Positions 1 through 5,871 are shown, numbered from the stretch's first letter. The stretch: DNA of 7,011 nt from Chloroflexota bacterium (GCA_021812265.1 JAKAOI010000120.1:1-7011); one strand, 5' to 3'. Made by a program: numbers and translations. Notes: generated by a model not told the origin, from the letters alone.

Positions 1-118
1 CATGGAACATCGAGGATGTACAAGGGGCGGCGCCCCTTGTACGGGGTTCTGGGATGTCCCCAGACCTCCCTTTGTTGCAGATACGAGAACCATGCGCTTC
101 TCTTTCAAGCGAAAGTCT
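1..118 (+). repeat. Palindromic interspersed element, copy A (5' end cut by window edge)
   Basis: This is the first of two copies of the same element; it aligns without gaps to 1198-1315, with 110 of 120 bases identical when two further bases are counted. It holds a perfect 11-bp stem (18-28 with 32-42, 3-base loop) and a second hairpin (45-66). A core from 59 to 98 is identical in both copies, and the right terminal repeat is at about 104-118. CATGG at 1-5 can pair with CCATG at 90-94, so the element is nested inverted repeats. The left terminal repeat, if present, lies outside the window. No coding potential is evident. The element ends 125 bp before the thioesterase start. The size and structure suggest a non-autonomous MITE-like element or a REP-type palindromic repeat; the family is not recognised. 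Confidence 0.82.
18..66 (+). other. Double hairpin inside repeat copy A
   Basis: Stem 1 is GTACAAGGGGC (18-28) pairing perfectly with GCCCCTTGTAC (32-42) around a 3-base loop. Stem 2 is GGT-T-CTGGG (45-53, with T48 bulged) pairing with CCCAGACC (59-66). There is no T-run after either stem, so this does not look like a standard intrinsic terminator, although it would form strongly in RNA or single-stranded DNA. Confidence 0.8.
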
Positions 119-148
119 TAATAATGTGCGATGGCCGGAGGTTTAAAT

Positions 149-283
149 ATGATATGCTATAACCAAAACAGCGCAGTTGCGCGCCGGAGCTTTTCGGCAA
201 AACGTACAATTTTTCAAAACTACTATGGAGCGGCAGCAAAACATGAATACACCTCAAGCAATTCAAGATCGTTACCCGGATGA
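149..283 (+). CDS. Possible small upstream ORF (44 aa), overlapping the thioesterase start
   Basis: An ATG at 149 is preceded by GGAGG at 137-141 with a 7-base gap, an ideal ribosome-binding arrangement and better than that of the thioesterase. The frame gives 44 residues (starts MICYNQNSAV, basic in the middle, no membrane segment) and stops at TGA 281-283, 41 bp past the thioesterase start in another frame. No family is recognised and the composition is not convincingly protein-like. It could be a leader peptide that couples or limits thioesterase translation, or the site may be chance. A possible -10 element at 158-163 lies inside it; if that is the true promoter, this ORF is not on the transcript. 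Confidence 0.22.
   Translation: MICYNQNSAVARRSFSAKRTIFQNYYGAAAKHEYTSSNSRSLPG
155..163 (+). promoter_or_regulatory. Candidate extended -10 promoter for the thioesterase
   Basis: TGC followed by TATAAC fits an extended -10 element (TGn plus a hexamer with 5 of 6 consensus bases). No recognisable -35 lies 16-18 bp upstream, which is common when the extended -10 is present. Transcription would start near 170, leaving about 70 bases of leader before the ATG at 243. Confidence 0.35.
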
Positions 284-698
284 ATGGAATCATTGCTATG
301 GCTGCGGCAGACTAAATGATAAAAGTTTACGCATTACCAGTTATTGGACCGGTGATGAAGCCATATGCAACTATATTCCAAAAGATGAACAAACAGCATT
401 TCCCGGGGTACTTTCCGGCGGCGTTATTGCCTCAGTAATAGACTGCCACAGTTTAGCGGCGGCTTCAGCGGCGTTTGGCGCACAATTAGGGATTGCGGAA
501 AACGAACCATTACCGCGCTGCGTTACCGCATCACTAAAAGTAGATTTTTTAAAACCAACCCCATTGGGACCGGTAACAGTGCGCGCACATGCGCAAGAAA
601 TTCGTGGACGCAAAGCTATTATCATCAGTCATCTGTTCAGTGGCAGCGAAGAATGCGCGCGCGGTGAAGTAATTGCCGTGCTGAAGCCCGACGCATAA
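243..698 (+). CDS. PaaI-type hotdog-fold thioesterase family protein
   Basis: The predicted protein has 151 residues and is cytoplasmic, the usual size for a single hotdog domain. It resembles the PaaI/4HBT acyl-CoA thioesterase group whose members begin with a conserved YPD...HCYGCG segment, here residues 11-22. The central helix segment GGVIASVIDCHS (59-70) carries D67 and H69 where the catalytic acid of PaaI-like enzymes sits. The strand segment TASLKVDFLKPTPLG (95-109) and the RGRK turn (121-124) are also typical. By family the reaction is hydrolysis of an acyl-CoA thioester; the substrate is not evident. The ATG at 243 is chosen because homologous N-termini begin just before the YPD motif. 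GGAG at 227-230 is 12 bases upstream, a weak site; an in-frame ATG at 225 and a TTG at 177 would add 6 or 22 residues. It stands alone, with repeats on both sides. Confidence 0.88.
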   Translation: MNTPQAIQDRYPDEWNHCYGCGRLNDKSLRITSYWTGDEAICNYIPKDEQTAFPGVLSGGVIASVIDCHSLAAASAAFGAQLGIAENEPLPRCVTASLKVDFLKPTPLGPVTVRAHAQEIRGRKAIIISHLFSGSEECARGEVIAVLKPDA

Positions 699-918
699 CA
701 AACAGCGCTTTTTATTTGGAGCTGGCCGACCTGCACAGCCAGTTCCAAAGCCGACTATCAGTGTTTTTGCCGCTTCTGATAAATCAGCGCAGCGCATTGT
801 TGCACAATCGGCGCGCCAGCCGTCTTACCACGGTGTTGAAGCGGCGGATAAGCTGATACATATATTCACGCCCCCAAATTGCTGTAAAGATATCCAAAAG
901 TTTTCCCAATTAGCCTAA
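685..918 (+). other. Stop-free frame without a start codon, possible gene remnant
   Basis: From 685 the frame stays open for 77 codons to TAA at 916-918, in a different frame from the thioesterase. It contains no ATG, GTG or TTG codon, so it cannot be an intact gene. Its translation (containing KPTISVFAASDKSAQRIVAQ) looks moderately protein-like, and the base composition up to about 860 resembles the neighbouring genes more than the AT-rich stretch that follows. It may be the tail of a decayed gene; it could equally be chance. No family is recognised. Confidence 0.15.
718..746 (+). other. Hairpin downstream of the thioesterase gene
   Basis: GGAGCTGGC (718-726) pairs with GCCAGTTCC (738-746) over 9 bp with one G-T wobble and an 11-base loop. 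It begins 20 bases after the thioesterase stop. It lacks an adjacent T-run, so it is at best a 3'-end stabilising stem or a weak terminator. Confidence 0.35.
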
Positions 919-943
919 AATATCTGCATCTCTTTCCTTTTCA

Positions 944-952
944 TGCTATACT
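944..952 (+). promoter_or_regulatory. Candidate extended -10 promoter upstream of the PP2C gene
   Basis: TGC followed by TATACT (947-952) is a good extended -10 element, very similar to TGC-TATAAC at 155-163. No -35 is convincing. If used for the phosphatase gene, it gives a leader of almost 390 bases that contains the AT-rich hairpin and all of repeat copy B. It could instead serve a short RNA. Confidence 0.4.
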
Positions 953-1120
953 TTACATACGTCTTCCGGCTCTTCGTTTGGTTTTATCCTTCTCGCGCTA
1001 TTGCTTACAATAACGCATATATCAAAACAAAAAAAGGGTTGTGAAAAATCTTTAGAGATTCACCGGCGTGAGGATTGATACCCATTATGGATTTTTTTCT
1101 GTTAAAGCTGGCTCTGCCGT

Positions 1121-1152
1121 AAAATAGCAGAAAAATATCTATCTGTTATTTT
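1121..1152. other. AT-rich 11-bp inverted repeat
   Basis: AAAATAGCAGA (1121-1131) pairs with TCTGTTATTTT (1142-1152) with one G-T wobble and a 10-base loop. It sits 28 bp before repeat copy B. It could be an operator, an RNA hairpin or chance in an AT-rich stretch. Confidence 0.35.
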
Positions 1153-1180
1153 GGCAAAAGTTTTAATATTATTATTTATT

Positions 1181-1317
1181 CAGGACTTTCGCTTCAACAT
1201 GGAAAATCGGGGATGTATAAGGGGCGCTGCCCCTTATACGGGGTTCTGGGGTGTCCCCAGACCTCCCTTTGTTGCAGATACGAGAACCATGCGCTGCTCT
1301 TTCAAGCGAAAATCCTA
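1181..1317 (+). repeat. Palindromic MITE-like element, copy B (complete)
   Basis: This is the full-length copy of the element seen at 1-118. It begins AGGACTTTCGCTTCAA (1182-1197) and ends TTCAAGCGAAAATCCT (1301-1316); these are inverted repeats matching at 14 of 16 positions. TTATT flanks both ends (1176-1180 and 1318-1322), a possible target duplication, though the flanks are AT-rich so a 5-base match is weak evidence. Inside are two hairpins and the CATGG/CCATG pair (1198-1202 with 1287-1291). There is no transposase, so any movement would need one encoded elsewhere. The copy ends only 29 bp before the PP2C start, so its insertion probably altered that gene's leader or promoter. Confidence 0.82.
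1215..1263 (+). other. Double hairpin inside repeat copy B
   Basis: Stem 1 pairs GTATAAGGGGC (1215-1225) with GCCCCTTATAC (1229-1239), perfect over 11 bp. Stem 2 pairs CTGGGG (1246-1251) with CCCCAG (1255-1260), extended by GGT/ACC around a bulged T1245. Compared with copy A, the fourth pair of stem 1 is T-A instead of C-G: both partners changed together (21/39 versus 1218/1236). Confidence 0.82.
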
Positions 1318-1346
1318 TTATTTTTTAAGACAGGTTTCACGATAGT

Positions 1347-2501
1347 ATGATGACACCAATGTTCTCTCTGCTGGCATTCTCAACTTTGGAAAAAGCAGGA
1401 TTGTTTGCCATCGTAGGTGTTTTTGGCTTAGTAGTCATCCTTTTTCTCATAGTTTATCTTTTCTTTTATGTTATTCGTAAACGGCAAAACGCTAACTCTC
1501 ATAGTCAAAACACAGAATTTGATAATACAAGCGTTATTTCAGCGCACGAGCTTAATTCATTACTGGCAAATAAACCGTTAACCCTTACAAAACCACGCGA
1601 TGAGAAAATTCATTTGCATAATACCGTAAAATTAAAAAATAATATGCGCTATGATATCCTTGTCGGAGCCAAAACCGACCGAGGCATACGCCGCCGCGCA
1701 GATGTTAATCAAGATAATGTGCTCGCCCTGACCGGCGCACGATTTGTTAATGGAACGTTAGAGCCGTTTGGTGTATTTATTGTTGCAGACGGTATGGGCG
1801 GACACCAATTTGGATACGAAGCCAGCGCACGCGCTATTCGGGTTATTTTGGATAATTTACTGCAGCCGCTGATAGACGGTCAGGCGCTGGGAAACGCCCA
1901 AATTGCCGAAGCGCTTCGATCGAGCATCGAAGCGGCAAATATTGATATTTATCAGCGCAACAAAGAACGCAATTCAGATATGGGCACCACGGTAACCGCA
2001 GCTGTTGTAGTTCCCGATATTGCCTTTGTAGCCAATGTCGGTGACAGCAGAACCTATCTGTTGCCAATAGATAAAAAGCTATACCAAATTACCGAAGACC
2101 ATTCGGTGGTCGCCGGATTAGTTTTAGCGGGTGTAATTGCGCCGGAAGATATATATACACACCCCAAACGAAATCAAATATATCGCAGTTTAGGCGATTC
2201 ATCTGAAGTGGATATTGATATGTTTCAGGTAGATATTGGTGTGGATGATATGCTGCTGCTGTGTTCCGATGGCTTATGGGAAATGGTGCGCGATTGGCGG
2301 CTGCAAAATATCATGGAAAGCCATTCCTCCGTAAACAAAGTGATCGATGAACTCGTAGATGAAGCTAACGATAACGGCGGCGTAGATAACATCAGCGCTA
2401 TTTGCGTAAAACTGGCAAAAGCGCACGAGCCGATACTGCGAGCCGGAGTACATCTTATAGTTTATCCGGAAGCGTTAAACGTGCAAAAATATGAAGCTTA
2501 A
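1347..2501 (+). CDS. Membrane-anchored PP2C-family Ser/Thr protein phosphatase
   Basis: The predicted protein has 384 residues. Residues 18-43 form one strong membrane segment followed by RKR, which places the rest in the cytoplasm. A linker of about 60 residues leads to a PP2C domain from about residue 100 to 365. It holds the expected metal-site motifs in order: NQD with D123, DGMGGH with D148, GTT near 214, GDSR with D233, SDGLW with D308 and GGVDN with D347. All acidic metal ligands are present, so it should be an active Mn/Mg-dependent phosphatase for phospho-Ser/Thr proteins. Such enzymes usually oppose Hanks-type kinases; none lies in this window. The start at 1347 has only a weak AGG 12 bases upstream, and ATGs at 1350 and 1359 are alternatives. 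Its stop overlaps that of the convergent GAF-ATPase gene by 4 bp. Regulation may have been altered by the repeat just upstream. Confidence 0.93.
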   Translation: MMTPMFSLLAFSTLEKAGLFAIVGVFGLVVILFLIVYLFFYVIRKRQNANSHSQNTEFDNTSVISAHELNSLLANKPLTLTKPRDEKIHLHNTVKLKNNMRYDILVGAKTDRGIRRRADVNQDNVLALTGARFVNGTLEPFGVFIVADGMGGHQFGYEASARAIRVILDNLLQPLIDGQALGNAQIAEALRSSIEAANIDIYQRNKERNSDMGTTVTAAVVVPDIAFVANVGDSRTYLLPIDKKLYQITEDHSVVAGLVLAGVIAPEDIYTHPKRNQIYRSLGDSSEVDIDMFQVDIGVDDMLLLCSDGLWEMVRDWRLQNIMESHSSVNKVIDELVDEANDNGGVDNISAICVKLAKAHEPILRAGVHLIVYPEALNVQKYEA

Positions 2502-3790
2502 TCCAGCAGTACTTTCACTTCAACCATAGAACCGCCGGCCGGATTAGAAATAATCTGCAGTTCACCACGGATTTGCTCAGCGTTGCGATACATGCGATAC
2601 ATTCCGGGCAACTCACCGCGCTGAAATCGTTCCGGCATAGCTTCAGTGTCGAATCCTGCGCCGTTATCTTTTACCGCGGCGCGCAAAATTCTGTTATGCT
2701 TAGAAACTTCCACGGCGCAAGCAGACCCTTGAGAATGTTTTACAGCGTTTTCGGCGGCTTCGGTAATAATGATAAACAGCGCGCGCGTTATATCCGCGCT
2801 TAACACTGCAGCGCACTGATAATCCAGTGTACAGTCAAAAGTTGTATGCTGATTTAAATATTCCACATACAGTTCTAATGATTGCTGTAAACCATATTGT
2901 TCCGGTGTTGCGCCAATCATCAGCGAGGAAATTTCATTGAGCGAGCGACCCAGATCTTCCAATTTCTGATACATGCGGCGAATTTCATTTCTTGCCTGCC
3001 AGATATCAGTTTCAGCAGCGACATCAGCCGACTGTACACAGCGCAGCAAAGTTTCCATTTCACGCTTCGGCCGCAATACAATAAATTGCGAAACCGCCTC
3101 TTTTCTCGCCATCTCCAGAGCAAATAGCTGCGGCAAATCAGGCGCAGGAGTATTGCGAAATGACTGAAGCTTCAATGCAGCAAAATACGCCAGCGATTGA
3201 ACAGATTCATATTTCATGGGAGAAAAATCCACTGCCGGAGCGGCAAACACCACTTCCAATGCGCCAAGAATCTGCTCATCTGCCAGCAAAGGCACAGCCA
3301 ACGCCGCCGCCGGAGGCCGGGGAAATAATTTTTTTTCTATTTCCATCGTCTCGGGCGGAAACTGCCCCGTATATTCAGTATTTTGCGCAAAAATAATCTC
3401 CCGCCGTGCGCAGGCGATACCAGCAAAACCTTCTTGCAATTTTAAAGAATTTAACTGCGGCAGCGAAAACAACCCAGAAAGAGATCCGGAAAACGCCGTT
3501 TGCTCATCAACAGGATCTTCAATAAATATATATGGCTCTAATGTTTGTGTTTTATTATCAAACACGAACATCAAGCATTGGCCGCCGGTTATTGCCGCCG
3601 CCGCGCGGGTGATAATCCGCCCCAGCCGCTGCGGTGAATCTGCCGCGTTCAGCAATACCATTGAGTGAGAAAGCACCCGGCCAATAAAACTTTCCTGCGA
3701 AACAGTGTCTTTCTGCTCCGCAGGAAAGGTTCCCCATCCCTGTGGACTTTTTGGCCGAATATGATAAATCTCCGTAGAGTTTGGTATCAT
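2498..3790 (-). CDS. GAF-domain protein with histidine-kinase-type ATPase domain; phospho-acceptor histidine absent
   Basis: The predicted protein has 430 residues and no membrane segment, so it is cytoplasmic. Residues about 51-211 look like a GAF sensory domain. A helical linker (about 217-300) occupies the place of the HisKA_3 dimerisation domain of NarL-partner kinases, and an ATPase domain follows (about 331-430). That domain has an N-box (E344, N348, H352 in EAAENAVKHS), a G1 box (DNGAGFD, 375-381) and a degenerate G2 region (GELPGM, 392-397). The segment MARKEAVSQF (227-236) lies where such kinases read A-R-x-L-H-D-x-V-x-Q, but the His-Asp pair is missing, and no histidine occurs between residues 212 and 314. 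It could be a pseudokinase, an ATPase regulator or a Ser/Thr-type switch kinase. The ATG at 3790 is chosen for its ribosome site; the frame is open to 3907, but the extra 39 residues lack such support. No response regulator is adjacent. Confidence 0.85.
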   Translation of the reverse strand: MIPNSTEIYHIRPKSPQGWGTFPAEQKDTVSQESFIGRVLSHSMVLLNAADSPQRLGRIITRAAAAITGGQCLMFVFDNKTQTLEPYIFIEDPVDEQTAFSGSLSGLFSLPQLNSLKLQEGFAGIACARREIIFAQNTEYTGQFPPETMEIEKKLFPRPPAAALAVPLLADEQILGALEVVFAAPAVDFSPMKYESVQSLAYFAALKLQSFRNTPAPDLPQLFALEMARKEAVSQFIVLRPKREMETLLRCVQSADVAAETDIWQARNEIRRMYQKLEDLGRSLNEISSLMIGATPEQYGLQQSLELYVEYLNQHTTFDCTLDYQCAAVLSADITRALFIIITEAAENAVKHSQGSACAVEVSKHNRILRAAVKDNGAGFDTEAMPERFQRGELPGMYRMYRNAEQIRGELQIISNPAGGSMVEVKVLLD

Positions 3791-3798
3791 ATGAGATA

Positions 3799-3805
3799 TC
3801 CTTTC
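3799..3805 (-). promoter_or_regulatory. Ribosome-binding site fixing the GAF-ATPase start
   Basis: On the minus strand GAAAGGA stands 8 bases before the ATG at 3790. It decides against the longer frame starting at 3907. Confidence 0.7.
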
Positions 3806-3827
3806 AATTTTTCTAAGATACGCATTT

Positions 3828-3833
3828 TTTATA
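3828..3833 (-). promoter_or_regulatory. Candidate -10 element for the GAF-ATPase gene
   Basis: The minus strand reads TATAAA here, 37 bases before the ATG at 3790. No good -35 is visible at 16-18 bp, so support is limited. If it is right, the longer 3907 start would not be transcribed from it. Confidence 0.25.
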
Positions 3834-3929
3834 CCGGTTTCAAAAACTCGCACATCCCTGCAAACCCATTTCCGACATAACAGCCAATCGGAAACCAAAA
3901 ATTTCACCGGCGCGCAATCCTATCATCTG

Positions 3930-3974
3930 TTACTATCGACATAATTCAAAAAATATGATACCCTGCATTTGCAG
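3930..3974 (+). promoter_or_regulatory. Candidate promoter for the phosphodiesterase-like gene, with a small inverted repeat
   Basis: TATGAT (3954-3959) matches 5 of 6 -10 bases; TTACTA (3930-3935) is a poor -35 at an 18-bp gap. Directly after it lies CTGCA-TT-TGCAG (3963-3974), a 5-bp inverted repeat around the expected transcription start that could be an operator half-site pair or chance. Confidence 0.3.
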
Positions 3975-3985
3975 CTTTTTGGCTA

Positions 3986-3991
3986 GAGGTG
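3986..3991 (+). promoter_or_regulatory. Ribosome-binding site fixing the phosphodiesterase-like start
   Basis: GAGGTG is strongly complementary to the 16S rRNA tail and sits just before the ATG at 3995. It overlaps a GTG codon at 3989, which is therefore part of the ribosome site and not the start. Confidence 0.75.
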
Positions 3992-3994
3992 ATT

Positions 3995-5839
3995 ATGCTT
4001 AATCCGCCACCGCGCTCAGTAAACTACAAAACGCCCCAAAGTTTCTCTATAACCCGGCAGTTTATTTTCATCATTTTAACGATGCTGATGTTTTCCGTTG
4101 TTTTAACATATCTCTATACTCAAGCTTCTCCAAATTTTCAACACGCCGCTTCCTCCACGATCATCATCGATATCTCTGGGGTCCGACCCGATATGATTTC
4201 ACAGGCCATTACCCCAAATATCTATCAAGTTGGGCAAAATGGCGTTATTGCATTGAACCATCACAGCATATTCCCAAACACCTATTTAGCGGCAACAGCT
4301 GCTTTAGCCACCGGAGATTATCCGGGGACATTTGCCAAATCGCTCATTTCACCACCCTTAACCAATAACTTTACCGGCATATACTCTGCAGCCGCCCCAG
4401 TCGCCAAACCGCAGATCGGGTCAAATTTTTTTCTGCCGCTAAGCGCGCCAAATATTGCAGATTTGATAGCAAATGAAACGCAAACCTCAGTTTCCTTGCC
4501 ACCAACACTGGCAGCAAAAGCGCTGGCGCAAAACATCAATGTTTCCATTCAAGGCTCTATGAATAACGCCTTGCTGCAGGGGCTTACTTTATACAACGAT
4601 ACCCCCGCAAATATCTATATAATGGATTCATCTGTCACCTATCCGGCTTCATTGCAAAGCGTAACGGCGCCGCTTCTGTCAAAAAATATAACCTACGATC
4701 AATACTTAACCCAAGCATATATTCAAGATATATTACCGAAAATTTCGCAAAATGGCGCATTGTTTCTCAGTGAACTTCAATTTGGTGACACATTGCAAGC
4801 AATGACACAGAACGGTGTTGGTTCTCAGCAAATGAACAGCGCCTTAGCAGAAGATGACGCCAATGTCGCAGCCATAATTGCTGCATTGAATACCAATAAA
4901 TTACAAAATTCCGTCAATATTATCATCACTTCTGACCACGGCATGTTGAATACACTTGCTGCCAACGGCTCAGATTCATCTGCCAATACCCAAACAGATA
5001 TTGCGCAGATGATAGCCAACGAGGCAGCTAAAGGAGACTCTGGAGCGTTGCCGCAAGTGGGTATTCAGGGAGTCACCACACAAACGTTAACCGCAAACAC
5101 AACTTTGGCAATTGCGCAAGAAGGCGAAACCGGATATATATACATGCCGCAAACACCGGCGCTGGCAAAGATTGCGCGAGGCAACAGCATTCAAGCCAAA
5201 GGAGACTTAATACAGCAATTAATACCATACCTGCTTTCGCTGCCGCAAGTTTCCATGGTATTTGTCAACGACGCCGCCGGAGAATTTGATGGAGCAATCC
5301 CCTTTAGCGCTGTTGGCTTGAATAGCCCGTCTGCTCCAATGCTGCTATATACGCTTGCTGCGTTTCCTCAAACAGCCATACATCTTGCGCAAAATATCCA
5401 GGAATTCACCGGAGCAGCATACTCAACTTCTCTCGGTAAAGCCACGTTTGGGGGAATATCCGAGCGCGATCTGCGCGCCATATTTTTTGCCGAAGGCCCG
5501 GGGTTTAAGCAGGGATATTATGACAGCGCGCCAACCGGCATTACAGATATTGCGCCAACCGCCGCCGCGCTGCTGAACATTCCGGCGCAGCAAAACCAAG
5601 CAGGGCGCACGCTGGATGAGTTGCTGGCCGGCAGCGCATTTTACGGCAGTGTTTCCACTGACACATATGTTGCGGCGCCGCGCTTACTGTCAAATGGCGA
5701 TATATATGTTGCAGTAATACTCTATCAGCGCGCCGGTTCAACAACATATATAGAAGCCGGCGGCTCAATCATCGGAGCGCCCGGATCATCTGCAGCCAAA
5801 TTACAAACACAGCTTGAACTGACTTTGCAATCATCTTAG
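3995..5839 (+). CDS. Membrane-anchored alkaline-phosphatase / nucleotide-pyrophosphatase superfamily protein, active site degenerate
   Basis: The predicted protein has 614 residues. Residues 22-42 form a signal anchor or uncleaved signal peptide after a basic N-terminus, so the rest is probably outside the cytoplasmic membrane; TQA-S at 42-45 is a possible cleavage site. The fold is seen in order: IIIDISG (D59), IFPNTYLAATAALATGDYP (92-110), D265, NIIITSDHGM (D314, H315) and the C-terminal RAIFFAEGPGFKQG (494-507). This pattern belongs to type I phosphodiesterase / nucleotide pyrophosphatase proteins. Against it, the nucleophile threonine position (third after FP) is Y97, the following conserved Asn is A100, the His of the D-x-x-G-H motif is A269, and the last metal-binding His (x-H-G) is F485. 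The protein may be inactive, or may use a changed site. Its upstream region is shared divergently with the GAF-ATPase gene. Residues about 551-614 form a small C-terminal tail of unknown role. Confidence 0.8.
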   Translation: MLNPPPRSVNYKTPQSFSITRQFIFIILTMLMFSVVLTYLYTQASPNFQHAASSTIIIDISGVRPDMISQAITPNIYQVGQNGVIALNHHSIFPNTYLAATAALATGDYPGTFAKSLISPPLTNNFTGIYSAAAPVAKPQIGSNFFLPLSAPNIADLIANETQTSVSLPPTLAAKALAQNINVSIQGSMNNALLQGLTLYNDTPANIYIMDSSVTYPASLQSVTAPLLSKNITYDQYLTQAYIQDILPKISQNGALFLSELQFGDTLQAMTQNGVGSQQMNSALAEDDANVAAIIAALNTNKLQNSVNIIITSDHGMLNTLAANGSDSSANTQTDIAQMIANEAAKGDSGALPQVGIQGVTTQTLTANTTLAIAQEGETGYIYMPQTPALAKIARGNSIQAKGDLIQQLIPYLLSLPQVSMVFVNDAAGEFDGAIPFSAVGLNSPSAPMLLYTLAAFPQTAIHLAQNIQEFTGAAYSTSLGKATFGGISERDLRAIFFAEGPGFKQGYYDSAPTGITDIAPTAAALLNIPAQQNQAGRTLDELLAGSAFYGSVSTDTYVAAPRLLSNGDIYVAVILYQRAGSTTYIEAGGSIIGAPGSSAAKLQTQLELTLQSS

Positions 5840-5871
5840 CCTGCCGGCAACTTTGGCTAACACTCGCGCAA

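Larger units (their letters stand above)
699..1180. other. Intergenic region between thioesterase and repeat copy B
   Basis: No intact gene is supported here on either strand. The first 160 bases are gene-like in composition (see the startless frame) and carry a hairpin at 718-746. From about 880 the sequence becomes AT-rich. It contains a promoter-like element at 945-952, a weak bulged hairpin at 1041-1063, a run of seven T at 1092-1098 and an 11-bp AT-rich hairpin at 1121-1152. No known riboswitch class is recognised. Confidence 0.6.

Noticed and set aside
549..797. 82-codon minus-strand frame overlapping the thioesterase
   Set aside because: It is mostly antisense to the thioesterase, with no ribosome site and no recognisable motif.
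1084..1098. Intrinsic terminator at the run of seven T
   Set aside because: The sequence before it offers only a 3-bp stem (CCA/TGG), too weak for a terminator.
1..1317. CRISPR array or composite transposon formed by the two repeat copies
   Set aside because: There are only two copies about 1.2 kb apart, with no spacers and no transposase. The enclosed thioesterase looks like an ordinary host gene, so the copies are better read as independent insertions.
1151..1345. 64-codon plus-strand frame running through repeat copy B
   Set aside because: It consists mostly of the palindromic repeat, starts at a TTG without a ribosome site, and resembles no protein.
3216..3668. 150-codon plus-strand frame opposite the GAF-ATPase gene
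   Set aside because: It is antisense to a well supported coding region and its translation has no domain character.
3791..3907. 39-residue N-terminal extension of the GAF-ATPase protein
   Set aside because: The ATG at 3790 has a well placed GAAAGGA, while the extension has no such site and no domain-like sequence.
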